From Trichobilharzia szidati (lineage: Eukaryota > Platyhelminthes > Trematoda > Strigeidida > Schistosomatidae), in the NCBI GenBank assembly GCA_944472155.2, contig OX235273.1:841204-905203 (forward strand): a stretch of 64,000 bases of DNA, given 5' to 3'. Of this stretch, positions 1 through 13,062 are shown in pieces (positions within the stretch are counted from its first letter, which is position 1; every line of letters starts with the position of its first letter). The notes under the pieces were generated by a model. That model was not told the origin of the DNA and searched no databases. It worked only from the letters and a program-made list of their open reading frames with translations. The translations under genes and the position numbers were made by a program.

Positions 1-567
1 GGCTTCAAGCTAGAGCTTTGAAGTTTCGATAGCAGTGATGTCCATTCTCACGCCCATCCGTCCTACTTTACCAGTCCTATTACCGGCTTAACGAGGTTTC
101 GGAGTGCGTCGACTGGGGATCGAACCGCGAACCACATGCGTGGTTGGCGAGCAGTCTACCGCTGCACCAACGCCGCCGTCAATGCTCACTGAGTGACATT
201 GCAGCTGAGTAGAAAGAGACACGCATCATCGAGATGATTATGATGATGGCGTCACGAGATGAGTGATAATATTGTGATAATATTCCAGTCTGGTGTAGTT
301 CGGAGTGGTGATTATGCGAATAGAAGGAGGATGGGAGAGATAGAAGCGTGCGTAGTGAATGCAGTAGTGGTGTGTCGGATCGTCCACACTCAGGGGTCCC
401 ACCATGTGACGACGAGAAAGAGGCGATGGAGTGTAAATTCGGTGGTGTGACGCATAGTCTGCGACGTGTGTGGGCAGCACACACGGTGATGTCCAGACTG
501 ATGGCTTGATTTACTCGATTGTGGCGGACAAAGCAGCCTCGTGTTACTCGTGGTTGTCCGATGGGTC

Positions 568-571
568 AAAA
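568..571 (-). terminator. Pol III T4 terminator of tRNA-Tyr (unit 1; repeated in every unit)
   Basis: On the minus strand a TTTT run lies 11 nt downstream of the tRNA discriminator base, as expected for RNA polymerase III termination. The same run is kept at the same distance in the other units, 14 to 11 bases below each tRNA start coordinate. Its conservation supports the tRNA genes being transcribable. Confidence 0.75.
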
Positions 572-581
572 GCCCACCAGC

Positions 582-666
582 TCCGGCGAGGCGGATACGA
601 ACCACCGACCTAAGGATCACTGCACCAATCTACAGTCCTCCGCTCTACCAACTGAGCTATCGCCGG
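582..666 (-). tRNA. tRNA-Tyr (GTA) with 12-nt intron, unit 1
   Basis: The 85-nt gene folds as a canonical cloverleaf. The acceptor stem CCGGCGA/TCGCCGG is fully paired, the D arm is GCTC/GAGC, the anticodon stem is GAGGA/TCCTT, the loop is CTGTAGA (anticodon GTA), the T stem is GGTGG/CCGCC and the discriminator is A. A C1-G72 pair with A73 is typical of eukaryotic tRNA-Tyr. The intron ATTGGTGCAGTG (618-629) sits after position 37, the universal nuclear site, and tRNA-Tyr genes commonly carry one. The A box (TAGCTCAGTTGG) is perfect. This copy alone has A58 changed to T in the T loop (B box GGTTCGTATCC), an invariant base in folding and TFIIIC binding, so it may be weakened. A T4 terminator follows. 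Unit 1 spans 1-1572, long form, without the 24-bp CGATCA insert. Confidence 0.93.
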
Positions 667-1215
667 ACGCCCGCACACCCACAACAATCACTATCAACAT
701 CAATCACATCGTCTACTCACTCAACAATCAATCAATCACTCTCAAAACCACAACAACATACAACAAACCAGTACACGTACACCCACAGTCGAACACAACC
801 ACACAAATAAACCCACACATTCACACACACACACACACACAAACACAAACTCAACAGTCACAAACACTCACCACCAAAATCAACCAAAAACACGCACGAA
901 CACACACACGCATGCACACGCTCAGGCACACGCACAACACATACACGTACATGAACCTATTCACACAAACAGGTACACACTCAGCACGAACAATCACACA
1001 CCGCACACACAAACACAACCACGCACACATGCATACATAACACAAACAATTTCTCAGTGACCACCGAAACACTCACCACTACGCAAATACTCCTCGCCAC
1101 ACAGACACAGACACACAGACACACACACACACACCTATAACACACATACAAACAGGCAGGCAGGCAGGCAGGCACACACACACACATACTCCCTCACAAA
1201 CACACTCACTCAAAC
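667..1215. repeat. CA/CAGG/ATCA microsatellite block of the unit (unit 1 copy)
   Basis: This is the 5' flank of the tRNA on its own strand. It runs from short ATCA repeats (near 725) through a CA-rich stretch with only scattered G and T to (CAGG)n near 1152-1172. CA and CAGG run lengths differ between units and explain most of the small length differences. An 11-bp direct repeat, AACACAACCAC, lies at 792-802 and 1012-1022 and marks the ends of the 220-bp deletion in short units. The rest of the unit (about 1216-1572) is non-repetitive spacer with no recognisable gene. Confidence 0.9.
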
Positions 1216-1539
1216 ACACACGAAGAGGAGTATTTCCTTCCTGACCGAGTGTCCAACAACAAGTCTCGCCGCCACCGTTTCACTCAAAATTCCTCTCCAA
1301 TCACGACAAATGCACACTGACTATTGCCAATCTCCTCAACCAATACAAACATTCAATGCAAACGAACGCAAACTGACACGAACACAGTCAGACAACTGCA
1401 GACTACTCATGGATAATCAATCATCTGTGTGACCACCACTCGATGTGAGAAAACACCCTTGACTACATAACAATGACAAGCTGAGTAAATTGAAGCCACT
1501 TCGCGCCACCGTCTATCTGGTCAATGCTCTATCCTATCT

Positions 1540-1750
1540 ATCTTATTCCTTTGCGTGCCTAGTCGAACATAGGGCTTCAAGCTAGAGCTTTGAAGTTTCG
1601 ATAGCAGTGATGTCCATTCTCACGCCCATCCGTCCTACTTTACCAGTCCTATTACCGGCTTAACGAGGTTTCGGAGTGCGTCGACTGGGGATCGAACCGC
1701 GAACCACATGCGTGGTTGGCGAGCAGTCTACCGCTGCACCAACGCCGCCG
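1540..1750 (-). mobile_element. tRNA-derived SINE inside each array unit (copy at the unit 1/2 junction)
   Basis: Read on the minus strand, a tRNA-like head (1677-1745) has an A-box-like stretch (TGGTGCAGCGG) and a B box (GGTTCGATCC). It is followed by a body and a tail hairpin (CTTCAAAGC/GCTTGAAG) running into the previous unit. The same order of blocks occurs at 60004-60250 on the plus strand, including the GGTAAAG body motif, the tail hairpin and GAAGCCCTATGTT. This shows the segment is a SINE captured in the repeat unit, not an independent tRNA gene. The head is degenerate: the T stem (CGCGG against CCCAG) and the anticodon stem each have two mismatches. Copies lie from about 33 bp before each unit start to 178 bp after it, with the tRNA-like head at unit start +104 to +172. 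The first copy (1-179) is cut by the window edge. Units 22 and 24 share three changes in the head. Confidence 0.85.
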
Positions 1751-2153
1751 TCAATGCTCACTGAGTGACATTGCAGCTGAGTAGAAAGAGACACGCATCA
1801 TCGAGATGATTATGATGATGGCGTCACGAGATGAGTGATAATATTGTGATAATATTCCAGTCTGGTGTAGTTCGGAGTGGTGATTATGCGAATAGAAGGA
1901 GGATGGGAGAGATAGAAGCGTGCGTAGTGAATGCAGTAGTGGTGTGTCGGATCGTCCACACTCAGGGGTCCCACCATGTGACGACGAGAAAGAGGCGATG
2001 GAGTGTAAATTCGGTGGTGTGACGCATAGTCTGCGACGTGTGTGGGCAGCACACACGGTGATGTCCAGACTGATGGCTTGATTTACTCGATTGTGGCGGA
2101 CAAAGCAGCCTCGTGTTACTCGTGGTTGTCCGATGGGTCAAAAGCCCACCAGC

Positions 2154-2238
2154 TCCGGCGAGGCGGATTCGAACCACCGACCTAAGGATCACTGCACCAA
2201 TCTACAGTCCTCCGCTCTACCAACTGAGCTATCACCGG
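2154..2238 (-). tRNA. tRNA-Tyr (GTA) with intron, unit 2
   Basis: Acceptor C5 is changed to T, leaving a T5-G68 wobble; everything else matches the consensus and the copy should fold. Unit 1573-3171 (1599 bp) is the only unit before 20935 with the CGATCACAATCACG insert in its CA block. Confidence 0.95.
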
Positions 2239-3752
2239 ACGCCCGCACACCCACAACAATCACTATCAACATCAATCACATCGTCTACTCACTCAACAAT
2301 CAATCAATCACTCTCAAAACCACAACAACATACAACAAACCAGTACACGTACACCCACAGTCGAACACAACCACACAAATAAACCCACACATTCACACAC
2401 ACACACACACACAAAACACAAACTCAACAGTCACAAACACTCACCACCAAAATCAACCAAAAACACGCACGAACACACACACACACACGCATGCACACGC
2501 TCACGATCACAATCACGCTCAGGCACACGCACAACACATACACGTACATGAACCTATTCACACAAACAGGTACACACTCAGCACGAACAATCACACAGCG
2601 CACACACACAAACACAACCACGCACACATGCATACATAACACAAACAATTTCTCAGTGACCACCGAAACACTCACCACTACGCAAATACTCCTCGCCACA
2701 CAGACACAGACACACAGACACACACACACACACCTATAACACACATACAAACAGGCAGGCAGGCAGGCAGGCACACACACACACATACTCCCTCACAAAC
2801 ACACTCACTCAAACACACACGAAGAGGAGTATTTCCTTCCTGACCGAGTGTCCAACAACAAGTCTCGCCGCCACCGTTTCACTCAAAATTCCTCTCCAAT
2901 CACGACAAATGCACACTGACTATTGCCAATCTCCTCAACCAATACAAACATTCAATGCAAACGAACGCAAACTGACACGAACACAGTCAGACAACTGCAG
3001 ACTACTCATGGATAATCAATCATCTGTGTGACCACCACTCGATGTGAGAAAACACCCTTGACTACATAACAATGACAAGCTGAGTAAATTGAAGCCACTT
3101 CGCGCCACCGTCTATCTGGTCAATGCTCTATCCTATCTATCTTATTCCTTTGCGTGCCTAGTCGAACATAGGGCTTCAAGCTAGAGCTTTGAAGTTTCGA
3201 TAGCAGTGATGTCCATTCTCACGCCCATCCGTCCTACTTTACCAGTCCTATTACCGGCTTAACGAGGTTTCGGAGTGCGTCGACTGGGGATCGAACCGCG
3301 AACCACATGCGTGGTTGGCGAGCAGTCTACCGCTGCACCAACGCCGCCGTCAATGCTCACTGAGTGACATTGCAGCTGAGTAGAAAGAGACACGCATCAT
3401 CGAGATGATTATGATGATGGCGTCACGAGATGAGTGATAATATTGTGATAATATTCCAGTCTGGTGTAGTTCGGAGTGGTGATTATGCGAATAGAAGGAG
3501 GATGGGAGAGATAGAAGCGTGCGTAGTGAATGCAGTAGTGGTGTGTCGGATCGTCCACACTCAGGGGTCCCACCATGTGACGACGAGAAAGAGGCGATGG
3601 AGTGTAAATTCGGTGGTGTGACGCATAGTCTGCGACGTGTGTGGGCAGCACACACGGTGATGTCCAGACTGATGGCTTGATTTACTCGATTGTGGCGGAC
3701 AAAGCAGCCTCGTGTTACTCGTGGTTGTCCGATGGGTCAAAAGCCCACCAGC

Positions 3753-3837
3753 TCCGGCGAGGCGGATTCGAACCACCGACCTAAGGATCACTGCACCAAT
3801 CTACAGTCCTCCGCTCTACCAACTGAGCTATCGCCGG
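3753..3837 (-). tRNA. tRNA-Tyr (GTA) with intron, unit 3
   Basis: Consensus gene. Unit 3172-4742 (1571 bp) has a private change in the CA block around 4010-4030 and a longer CAGG run. Confidence 0.96.
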
Positions 3838-5323
3838 ACGCCCGCACACCCACAACAATCACTATCAACATCAATCACATCGTCTACTCACTCAACAATC
3901 AATCAATCACTCTCAAAACCACAACAACATACAACAAACCAGTACACGTACACCCACAGTCGAACACAACCACACAAATAAACCCACACATTCACACACA
4001 CACACACACACACAACACTCACCAGTCACAAACACTCACCACCAAAATCAACCAAAAACACGCACGAACACACACACGCATGCACACGCTCAGGCACACG
4101 CACAACACATACACGTACATGAACCTATTCACACAAACAGGTACACACTCAGCACGAACAATCACACACCGCACACACAAACACAACCACGCACACATGC
4201 ATACATAACACAAACAATTTCTCAGTGACCACCGAAACACTCACCACTACGCAAATACTCCTCGCCACACAGACACAGACACACAGACACACACACACAC
4301 ACCTATAACACACATACAAACAGGCAGGCAGGCAGGCAGGCAGGCACACACACACATACTCCCTCACAAACACACTCACTCAAACACACACGAAGAGGAG
4401 TATTTCCTTCCTGACCGAGTGTCCAACAACAAGTCTCGCCGCCACCGTTTCACTCAAAATTCCTCTCCAATCACGACAAATGCACACTGACTATTGCCAA
4501 TCTCCTCAACCAATACAAACATTCAATGCAAACGAACGCAAACTGACACGAACACAGTCAGACAACTGCAGACTACTCATGGATAATCAATCATCTGTGT
4601 GACCACCACTCGATGTGAGAAAACACCCTTGACTACATAACAATGACAAGCTGAGTAAATTGAAGCCACTTCGCGCCACCGTCTATCTGGTCAATGCTCT
4701 ATCCTATCTATCTTATTCCTTTGCGTGCCTAGTCGAACATAGGGCTTCAAGCTAGAGCTTTGAAGTTTCGATAGCAGTGATGTCCATTCTCACGCCCATC
4801 CGTCCTACTTTACCAGTCCTATTACCGGCTTAACGAGGTTTCGGAGTGCGTCGACTGGGGATCGAACCGCGAACCACATGCGTGGTTGGCGAGCAGTCTA
4901 CCGCTGCACCAACGCCGCCGTCAATGCTCACTGAGTGACATTGCAGCTGAGTAGAAAGAGACACGCATCATCGAGATGATTATGATGATGGCGTCACGAG
5001 ATGAGTGATAATATTGTGATAATATTCCAGTCTGGTGTAGTTCGGAGTGGTGATTATGCGAATAGAAGGAGGATGGGAGAGATAGAAGCGTGCGTAGTGA
5101 ATGCAGTAGTGGTGTGTCGGATCGTCCACACTCAGGGGTCCCACCATGTGACGACGAGAAAGAGGCGATGAAGTGTAAATTCGGTGGTGTGACGCATAGT
5201 CTGCGACGTGTGTGGGCAGCACACACGGTGATGTCCAGACTGATGGCTTGATTTACTCGATTGTGGCGGACAAAGCAGCCTCGTGTTACTCGTGGTTGTC
5301 CGATGGGTCAAAAGCCCACCAGC

Positions 5324-5408
5324 TCCGGCGAGGCGGATTCGAACCACCGACCTAAGGATCACTGCACCAATCTACAGTCCTCCGCTCTACCAACTGAGCT
5401 ATCGCCGG
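5324..5408 (-). tRNA. tRNA-Tyr (GTA) with intron, unit 4
   Basis: Consensus gene. Unit 4743-6322 (1580 bp) is the first to carry the GATGAAGTG variant (GATGGAGTG elsewhere), a marker confined to units 4, 5, 7, 8, 9 and 11. Confidence 0.96.
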
Positions 5409-6903
5409 ACGCCCGCACACCCACAACAATCACTATCAACATCAATCACATCGTCTACTCACTCAACAATCAATCAATCACTCTCAAAACCACAACAACA
5501 TACAACAAACCAGTACACGTACACCCACAGTCGAACACAACCACACAAATAAACCCACACATTCACACACACACACACACACAAACAAAAACTCAACAGT
5601 CACAAACACTCACCACCAAAATCAACCAAAAACACGCACGAACACACACACGCATGCACACGCTCAGGCACACGCACAACACATACACGTACATGAACCT
5701 ATTCACACAAACAGGTACACACTCAGCACGAACAATCACACAGCGCACACACACAAACACAACCACGCACACATGCATACATAACACAAACAATTTCTCA
5801 GTGACCACCGAAACACTCACCACTACGCAAATACTCCTCGCCACACAGACACAGACACACAGACACACACACACACACACACCTATAACACACATACAAA
5901 CAGGCAGGCAGGCAGGCAGGCAGGCACACACACACATACTCCCTCACAAACACACTCACTCAAACACACACGAAGAGGAGTATTTCCTTCCTGACCGAGT
6001 GTCCAACAACAAGTCTCGCCGCCACCGTTTCACTCAAAATTCCTCTCCAATCACGACAAATGCACACTGACTATTGCCAATCTCCTCAACCAATACAAAC
6101 ATTCAATGCAAACGAACGCAAACTGACACGAACACAGTCAGACAACTGCAGACTACTCATGGATAATCAATCATCTGTGTGACCACCACTCGATGTGAGA
6201 AAACACCCTTGACTACATAACAATGACAAGCTGAGTAAATTGAAGCCACTTCGCGCCACCGTCTATCTGGTCAATGCTCTATCCTATCTATCTTATTCCT
6301 TTGCGTGCCTAGTCGAACATAGGGCTTCAAGCTAGAGCTTTGAAGTTTCGATAGCAGTGATGTCCATTCTCACGCCCATCCGTCCTACTTTACCAGTCCT
6401 ATTACCGGCTTAACGAGGTTTCGGAGTGCGTCGACTGGGGATCGAACCGCGAACCACATGCGTGGTTGGCGAGCAGTCTACCGCTGCACCAACGCCGCCG
6501 TCAATGCTCACTGAGTGACATTGCAGCTGAGTAGAAAGAGACACGCATCATCGAGATGATTATGATGATGGCGTCACGAGATGAGTGATAATATTGTGAT
6601 AATATTCCAGTCTGGTGTAGTTCGGAGTGGTGATTATGCGAATAGAAGGAGGATGGGAGAGATAGAAGCGTGCGTAGTGAATGCAGTAGTGGTGTGTCGG
6701 ATCGTCCACACTCAGGGGTCCCACCATGTGACGACGAGAAAGAGGCGATGAAGTGTAAATTCGGTGGTGTGACGCATAGTCTGCGACGTGTGTGGGCAGC
6801 ACACACGGTGATGTCCAGACTGATGGCTTGATTTACTCGATTGTGGCGGACAAAGCAGCCTCGTGTTACTCGTGGTTGTCCGATGGGTCAAAAGCCCACC
6901 AGC

Positions 6904-6988
6904 TCCGGCGAGGCGGATTCGGACCACCGACCTAAGGATCACTGCACCAATCTACAGTCCTCCGCTCTACCAACTGAGCTATCGCCGG
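6904..6988 (-). tRNA. tRNA-Tyr (GTA) with intron, unit 5, T55C variant
   Basis: The T loop reads TCCGAAT instead of TTCGAAT, so T55 (the pseudouridine site and an invariant B-box base) is C. The stems are intact. The same change occurs only in unit 17. Unit 6323-7900 (1578 bp) is of the GATGAAGTG type. Confidence 0.92.
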
Positions 6989-8481
6989 ACGCCCGCACAC
7001 CCACAACAATCACTATCAACATCAATCACATCGTCTACTCACTCAACAATCAATCAATCACTCTCAAAACCACAACAACATACAACAAACCAGTACACGT
7101 ACACCCACAGTCGAACACAACCACACAAATAAACCCACACATTCACACACACACACACACACACACAAAAACTCAACAGTCACAAACACTCACCACCAAA
7201 ATCAACCAAAAACACGCACGAACACACACACGCATGCACACGCTCAGGCACACGCACAACACATACACGTACATGAACCTATTCACACAAACAGGTACAC
7301 ACTCAGCACGAACAATCACACACCGCACACACAAACACAACCACGCACACATGCATACATAACACAAACAATTTCTCAGTGACCACCGAAACACTCACCA
7401 CTACGCAAATACTCCTCGCCACACAGACACAGACACACAGACACACACACACACACACACCTATAACACACATACAAACAGCCAGGCAGGCAGGCAGGCA
7501 GGCACACACACACATACTCCCTCACAAACACACTCACTCAAACACACACGAAGAGGAGTATTTCCTTCCTGACCGAGTGTCCAACAACAAGTCTCGCCGC
7601 CACCGTTTCACTCAAAATTCCTCTCCAATCACGACAAATGCACACTGACTATTGCCAATCTCCTCAACCAATACAAACATTCAATGCAAACGAACGCAAA
7701 CTGACACGAACACAGTCAGACAACTGCAGACTACTCATGGATAATCAATCATCTGTGTGACCACCACTCGATGTGAGAAAACACCCTTGACTACATAACA
7801 ATGACAAGCTGAGTAAATTGAAGCCACTTCGCGCCACCGTCTATCTGGTCAATGCTCTATCCTATCTATCTTATTCCTTTGCGTGCCTAGTCGAACATAG
7901 GGCTTCAAGCTAGAGCTTTGAAGTTTCGATAGCAGTGATGTCCATTCTCACGCCCATCCGTCCTACTTTACCAGTCCTATTACCGGCTTAACGAGGTTTC
8001 GGAGTGCGTCGACTGGGGATCGAACCGCGAACCACATGCGTGGTTGGCGAGCAGTCTACCGCTGCACCAACGCCGCCGTCAATGCTCACTGAGTGACATT
8101 GCAGCTGAGTAGAAAGAGACACGCATCATCGAGATGATTATGATGATGGCGTCACGAGATGAGTGATAATATTGTGATAATATTCCAGTCTGGTGTAGTT
8201 CGGAGTGGTGATTATGCGAATAGAAGGAGGATGGGAGAGATAGAAGCGTGCGTAGTGAATGCAGTAGTGGTGTGTCGGATCGTCCACACTCAGGGGTCCC
8301 ACCATGTGACGACGAGAAAGAGGCGATGGAGTGTAAATTCGGTGGTGTGACGCATAGTCTGCGACGTGTGTGGGCAGCACACACGGTGATGTCCAGACTG
8401 ATGGCTTGATTTACTCGATTGTGGCGGACAAAGCAGCCTCGTGTTACTCGTGGTTGTCCGATGGGTCAAAAGCCCACCAGC

Positions 8482-8566
8482 TCCGGCGAGGCGGATTCGA
8501 ACCACCGACCTAAGGATCACTGCACCAATCTACAGTCCTCCGCTCTACCAACTGAGCTATCGCCGG
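8482..8566 (-). tRNA. tRNA-Tyr (GTA) with intron, unit 6
   Basis: Consensus gene. Unit 7901-9472 (1572 bp) is long form without the CGATCA insert. Confidence 0.96.
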
Positions 8567-10053
8567 ACGCCCGCACACCCACAACAATCACTATCAACAT
8601 CAATCACATCGTCTACTCACTCAACAATCAATCAATCACTCTCAAAACCACAACAACATACAACAAACCAGTACACGTACACCCACAGTCGAACACAACC
8701 ACACAAATAAACCCACACATTCACACACACACACACACACAAACAAAAACTCAACAGTCACAAACACTCACCACCAAAATCAACCAAAAACACGCACGAA
8801 CACACACACGCATGCACACGCTCAGGCACACGCACAACACATACACGTACATGAACCTATTCACACAAACAGGTACACACTCAGCACGAACAATCACACA
8901 CCGCACACACAAACACAACCACGCACACATGCATACATAACACAAACAATTTCTCAGTGACCACCGAAACACTCACCACTACGCAAATACTCCTCGCCAC
9001 ACAGACACAGACACACAGACACACACACACACACCTATAACACACATACAAACAGGCAGGCAGGCAGGCAGGCACACACACACACATACTCCCTCACAAA
9101 CACACTCACTCAAACACACACGAAGAGGAGTATTTCCTTCCTGACCGAGTGTCCAACAACAAGTCTCGCCGCCACCGTTTCACTCAAAATTCCTCTCCAA
9201 TCACGACAAATGCACACTGACTATTGCCAATCTCCTCAACCAATACAAACATTCAATGCAAACGAACGCAAACTGACACGAACACAGTCAGACAACTGCA
9301 GACTACTCATGGATAATCAATCATCTGTGTGACCACCACTCGATGTGAGAAAACACCCTTGACTACATAACAATGACAAGCTGAGTAAATTGAAGCCACT
9401 TCGCGCCACCGTCTATCTGGTCAATGCTCTATCCTATCTATCTTATTCCTTTGCGTGCCTAGTCGAACATAGGGCTTCAAGCTAGAGCTTTGAAGTTTCG
9501 ATAGCAGTGATGTCCATTCTCACGCCCATCCGTCCTACTTTACCAGTCCTATTACCGGCTTAACGAGGTTTCGGAGTGCGTCGACTGGGGATCGAACCGC
9601 GAACCACATGCGTGGTTGGCGAGCAGTCTACCGCTGCACCAACGCCGCCGTCAATGCTCACTGAGTGACATTGCAGCTGAGTAGAAAGAGACACGCATCA
9701 TCGAGATGATTATGATGATGGCGTCACGAGATGAGTGATAATATTGTGATAATATTCCAGTCTGGTGTAGTTCGGAGTGGTGATTATGCGAATAGAAGGA
9801 GGATGGGAGAGATAGAAGCGTGCGTAGTGAATGCAGTAGTGGTGTGTCGGATCGTCCACACTCAGGGGTCCCACCATGTGACGACGAGAAAGAGGCGATG
9901 AAGTGTAAATTCGGTGGTGTGACGCATAGTCTGCGACGTGTGTGGGCAGCACACACGGTGATGTCCAGACTGATGGCTTGATTTACTCGATTGTGGCGGA
10001 CAAAGCAGCCTCGTGTTACTCGTGGTTGTCCGATGGGTCAAAAGCCCACCAGC

Positions 10054-10138
10054 TCCGGCGAGGCGGATTCGAACCACCGACCTAAGGATCACTGCACCAA
10101 TCTACAGTCCTCCGCTCTACCAACTGAGCTATCGCCGG
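10054..10138 (-). tRNA. tRNA-Tyr (GTA) with intron, unit 7
   Basis: Consensus gene. Unit 9473-10818 (1346 bp) is the first short unit, lacking about 220 bp of the CA block. Confidence 0.96.
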
Positions 10139-11399
10139 ACGCCCGCACACCCACAACAATCACTATCAACATCAATCACATCGTCTACTCACTCAACAAT
10201 CAATCAATCACTCTCAAAACCACAACAACATACAACAAACCAGTACACGTACACCCACAGTCGAACACAACCACGCACACATGCATACATAACACAAACA
10301 ATTTCTCAGTGACCACCGAAACACTCACCACTACGCAAATACTCCTCGCCACACAGACACAGACACACACACACACACACCTATAACACACATACAAACA
10401 GCCAGGCAGGCAGGCAGGCACACACACACACATACTCCCTCACAAACACACTCACTCAAACACACACGAAGAGGAGTATTTCCTTCCTGACCGAGTGTCC
10501 AACAACAAGTCTCGCCGCCACCGTTTCACTCAAAATTCCTCTCCAATCACGACAAATGCACACTGACTATTGCCAATCTCCTCAACCAATACAAACATTC
10601 AATGCAAACGAACGCAAACTGACACGAACACAGTCAGACAACTGCAGACTACTCATGGATAATCAATCATCTGTGTGACCACCACTCGATGTGAGAAAAC
10701 ACCCTTGACTACATAACAATGACAAGCTGAGTAAATTGAAGCCACTTCGCGCCACCGTCTATCTGGTCAATGCTCTATCCTATCTATCTTATTCCTTTGC
10801 GTGCCTAGTCGAACATAGGGCTTCAAGCTAGAGCTTTGAAGTTTCGATAGCAGTGATGTCCATTCTCACGCCCATCCGTCCTACTTTACCAGTCCTATTA
10901 CCGGCTTAACGAGGTTTCGGAGTGCGTCGACTGGGGATCGAACCGCGAACCACATGCGTGGTTGGCGAGCAGTCTACCGCTGCACCAACGCCGCCGTCAA
11001 TGCTCACTGAGTGACATTGCAGCTGAGTAGAAAGAGACACGCATCATCGAGATGATTATGATGATGGCGTCACGAGATGAGTGATAATATTGTGATAATA
11101 TTCCAGTCTGGTGTAGTTCGGAGTGGTGATTATGCGAATAGAAGGAGGATGGGAGAGATAGAAGCGTGCGTAGTGAATGCAGTAGTGGTGTGTCGGATCG
11201 TCCACACTCAGGGGTCCCACCATGTGACGACGAGAAAGAGGCGATGAAGTGTAAATTCGGTGGTGTGACGCATAGTCTGCGACGTGTGTGGGCAGCACAC
11301 ACGGTGATGTCCAGACTGATGGCTTGATTTACTCGATTGTGGCGGACAAAGCAGCCTCGTGTTACTCGTGGTTGTCCGATGGGTCAAAAGCCCACCAGC

Positions 11400-11484
11400 T
11401 CCGGCGAGGCGGATTCGAACCACCGACCTAAGGATCACTGCACCAATCTACAGTCCTCCGCTCTACCAACTGAGCTATCGCCGG
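11400..11484 (-). tRNA. tRNA-Tyr (GTA) with intron, unit 8
   Basis: Consensus gene. Unit 10819-12396 (1578 bp) is long, of the GATGAAGTG type, with an extra CAGACACA repeat near 11940. Confidence 0.96.
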
Positions 11485-12977
11485 ACGCCCGCACACCCAC
11501 AACAATCACTATCAACATCAATCACATCGTCTACTCACTCAACAATCAATCAATCACTCTCAAAACCACAACAACATACAACAAACCAGTACACGTACAC
11601 CCACAGTCGAACACAACCACACAAATAAACCCACACATTCACACACACACACACACACAAACAAAAACTCAACAGTCACAAACACTCACCACCAAAATCA
11701 ACCAAAAACACGCACGAACACACACACGCATGCACACGCTCAGGCACACGCACAACACATACACGTACATGAACCTATTCACACAAACAGGTACACACTC
11801 AGCACGAACAATCACACACCGCACACACAAACACAACCACGCACACATGCATACATAACACAAACAATTTCTCAGTGACCACCGAAACACTCACCACTAC
11901 GCAAATACTCCTCGCCACACAGACACAGACACACAGACACACAGACACACACACACACCTATAACACACATACAAACAGCCAGGCAGGCAGGCAGGCAGG
12001 CACACACACATACTCCCTCACAAACACACTCACTCAAACACACACGAAGAGGAGTATTTCCTTCCTGACCGAGTGTCCAACAACAAGTCTCGCCGCCACC
12101 GTTTCACTCAAAATTCCTCTCCAATCACGACAAATGCACACTGACTATTGCCAATCTCCTCAACCAATACAAACATTCAATGCAAACGAACGCAAACTGA
12201 CACGAACACAGTCAGACAACTGCAGACTACTCATGGATAATCAATCATCTGTGTGACCACCACTCGATGTGAGAAAACACCCTTGACTACATAACAATGA
12301 CAAGCTGAGTAAATTGAAGCCACTTCGCGCCACCGTCTATCTGGTCAATGCTCTATCCTATCTATCTTATTCCTTTGCGTGCCTAGTCGAACATAGGGCT
12401 TCAAGCTAGAGCTTTGAAGTTTCGATAGCAGTGATGTCCATTCTCACGCCCATCCGTCCTACTTTACCAGTCCTATTACCGGCTTAACGAGGTTTCGGAG
12501 TGCGTCGACTGGGGATCGAACCGCGAACCACATGCGTGGTTGGCGAGCAGTCTACCGCTGCACCAACGCCGCCGTCAATGCTCACTGAGTGACATTGCAG
12601 CTGAGTAGAAAGAGACACGCATCATCGAGATGATTATGATGATGGCGTCACGAGATGAGTGATAATATTGTGATAATATTCCAGTCTGGTGTAGTTCGGA
12701 GTGGTGATTATGCGAATAGAAGGAGGATGGGAGAGATAGAAGCGTGCGTAGTGAATGCAGTAGTGGTGTGTCGGATCGTCCACACTCAGGGGTCCCACCA
12801 TGTGACGACGAGAAAGAGGCGATGAAGTGTAAATTCGGTGGTGTGACGCATAGTCTGCGACGTGTGTGGGCAGCACACACGGTGATGTCCAGACTGATGG
12901 CTTGATTTACTCGATTGTGGCGGACAAAGCAGCCTCGTGTTACTCGTGGTTGTCCGATGGGTCAAAAGCCCACCAGC

Positions 12978-13062
12978 TCCGGCGAGGCGGATTCGAACCA
13001 CCGACCTAAGGATCACTGCACCAATCTACAGTCCTCCGCTCTACCAACTGAGCTATCGCCGG
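12978..13062 (-). tRNA. tRNA-Tyr (GTA) with intron, unit 9
   Basis: Consensus gene in short unit 12397-13742 (1346 bp), of the GATGAAGTG type. The spacer reads GTCTAGCCG instead of GTCTCGCCG. Confidence 0.96.

Noticed and set aside
105..173. Second tRNA gene (glycine-like) in each unit
   Set aside because: Anticodon and T stems have two mismatches each, no T4 terminator follows, and the flanking body and tail match a SINE.
179..484. 101-residue minus-strand frame conserved in nearly all units
   Set aside because: Conservation is explained by array homogenisation. Substitutions and the 3-bp type B difference show no coding pattern, several frames are equally open, and units with changed length exist (unit 17 truncates it).
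519..1040. Thr/His-rich open frame over the tRNA and CA block, present in every unit, and Cys/Val-rich frames on the opposite strand
   Set aside because: It is the translation of (CA)n and of the tRNA gene; its length changes with microsatellite length and it begins at a non-ATG codon.
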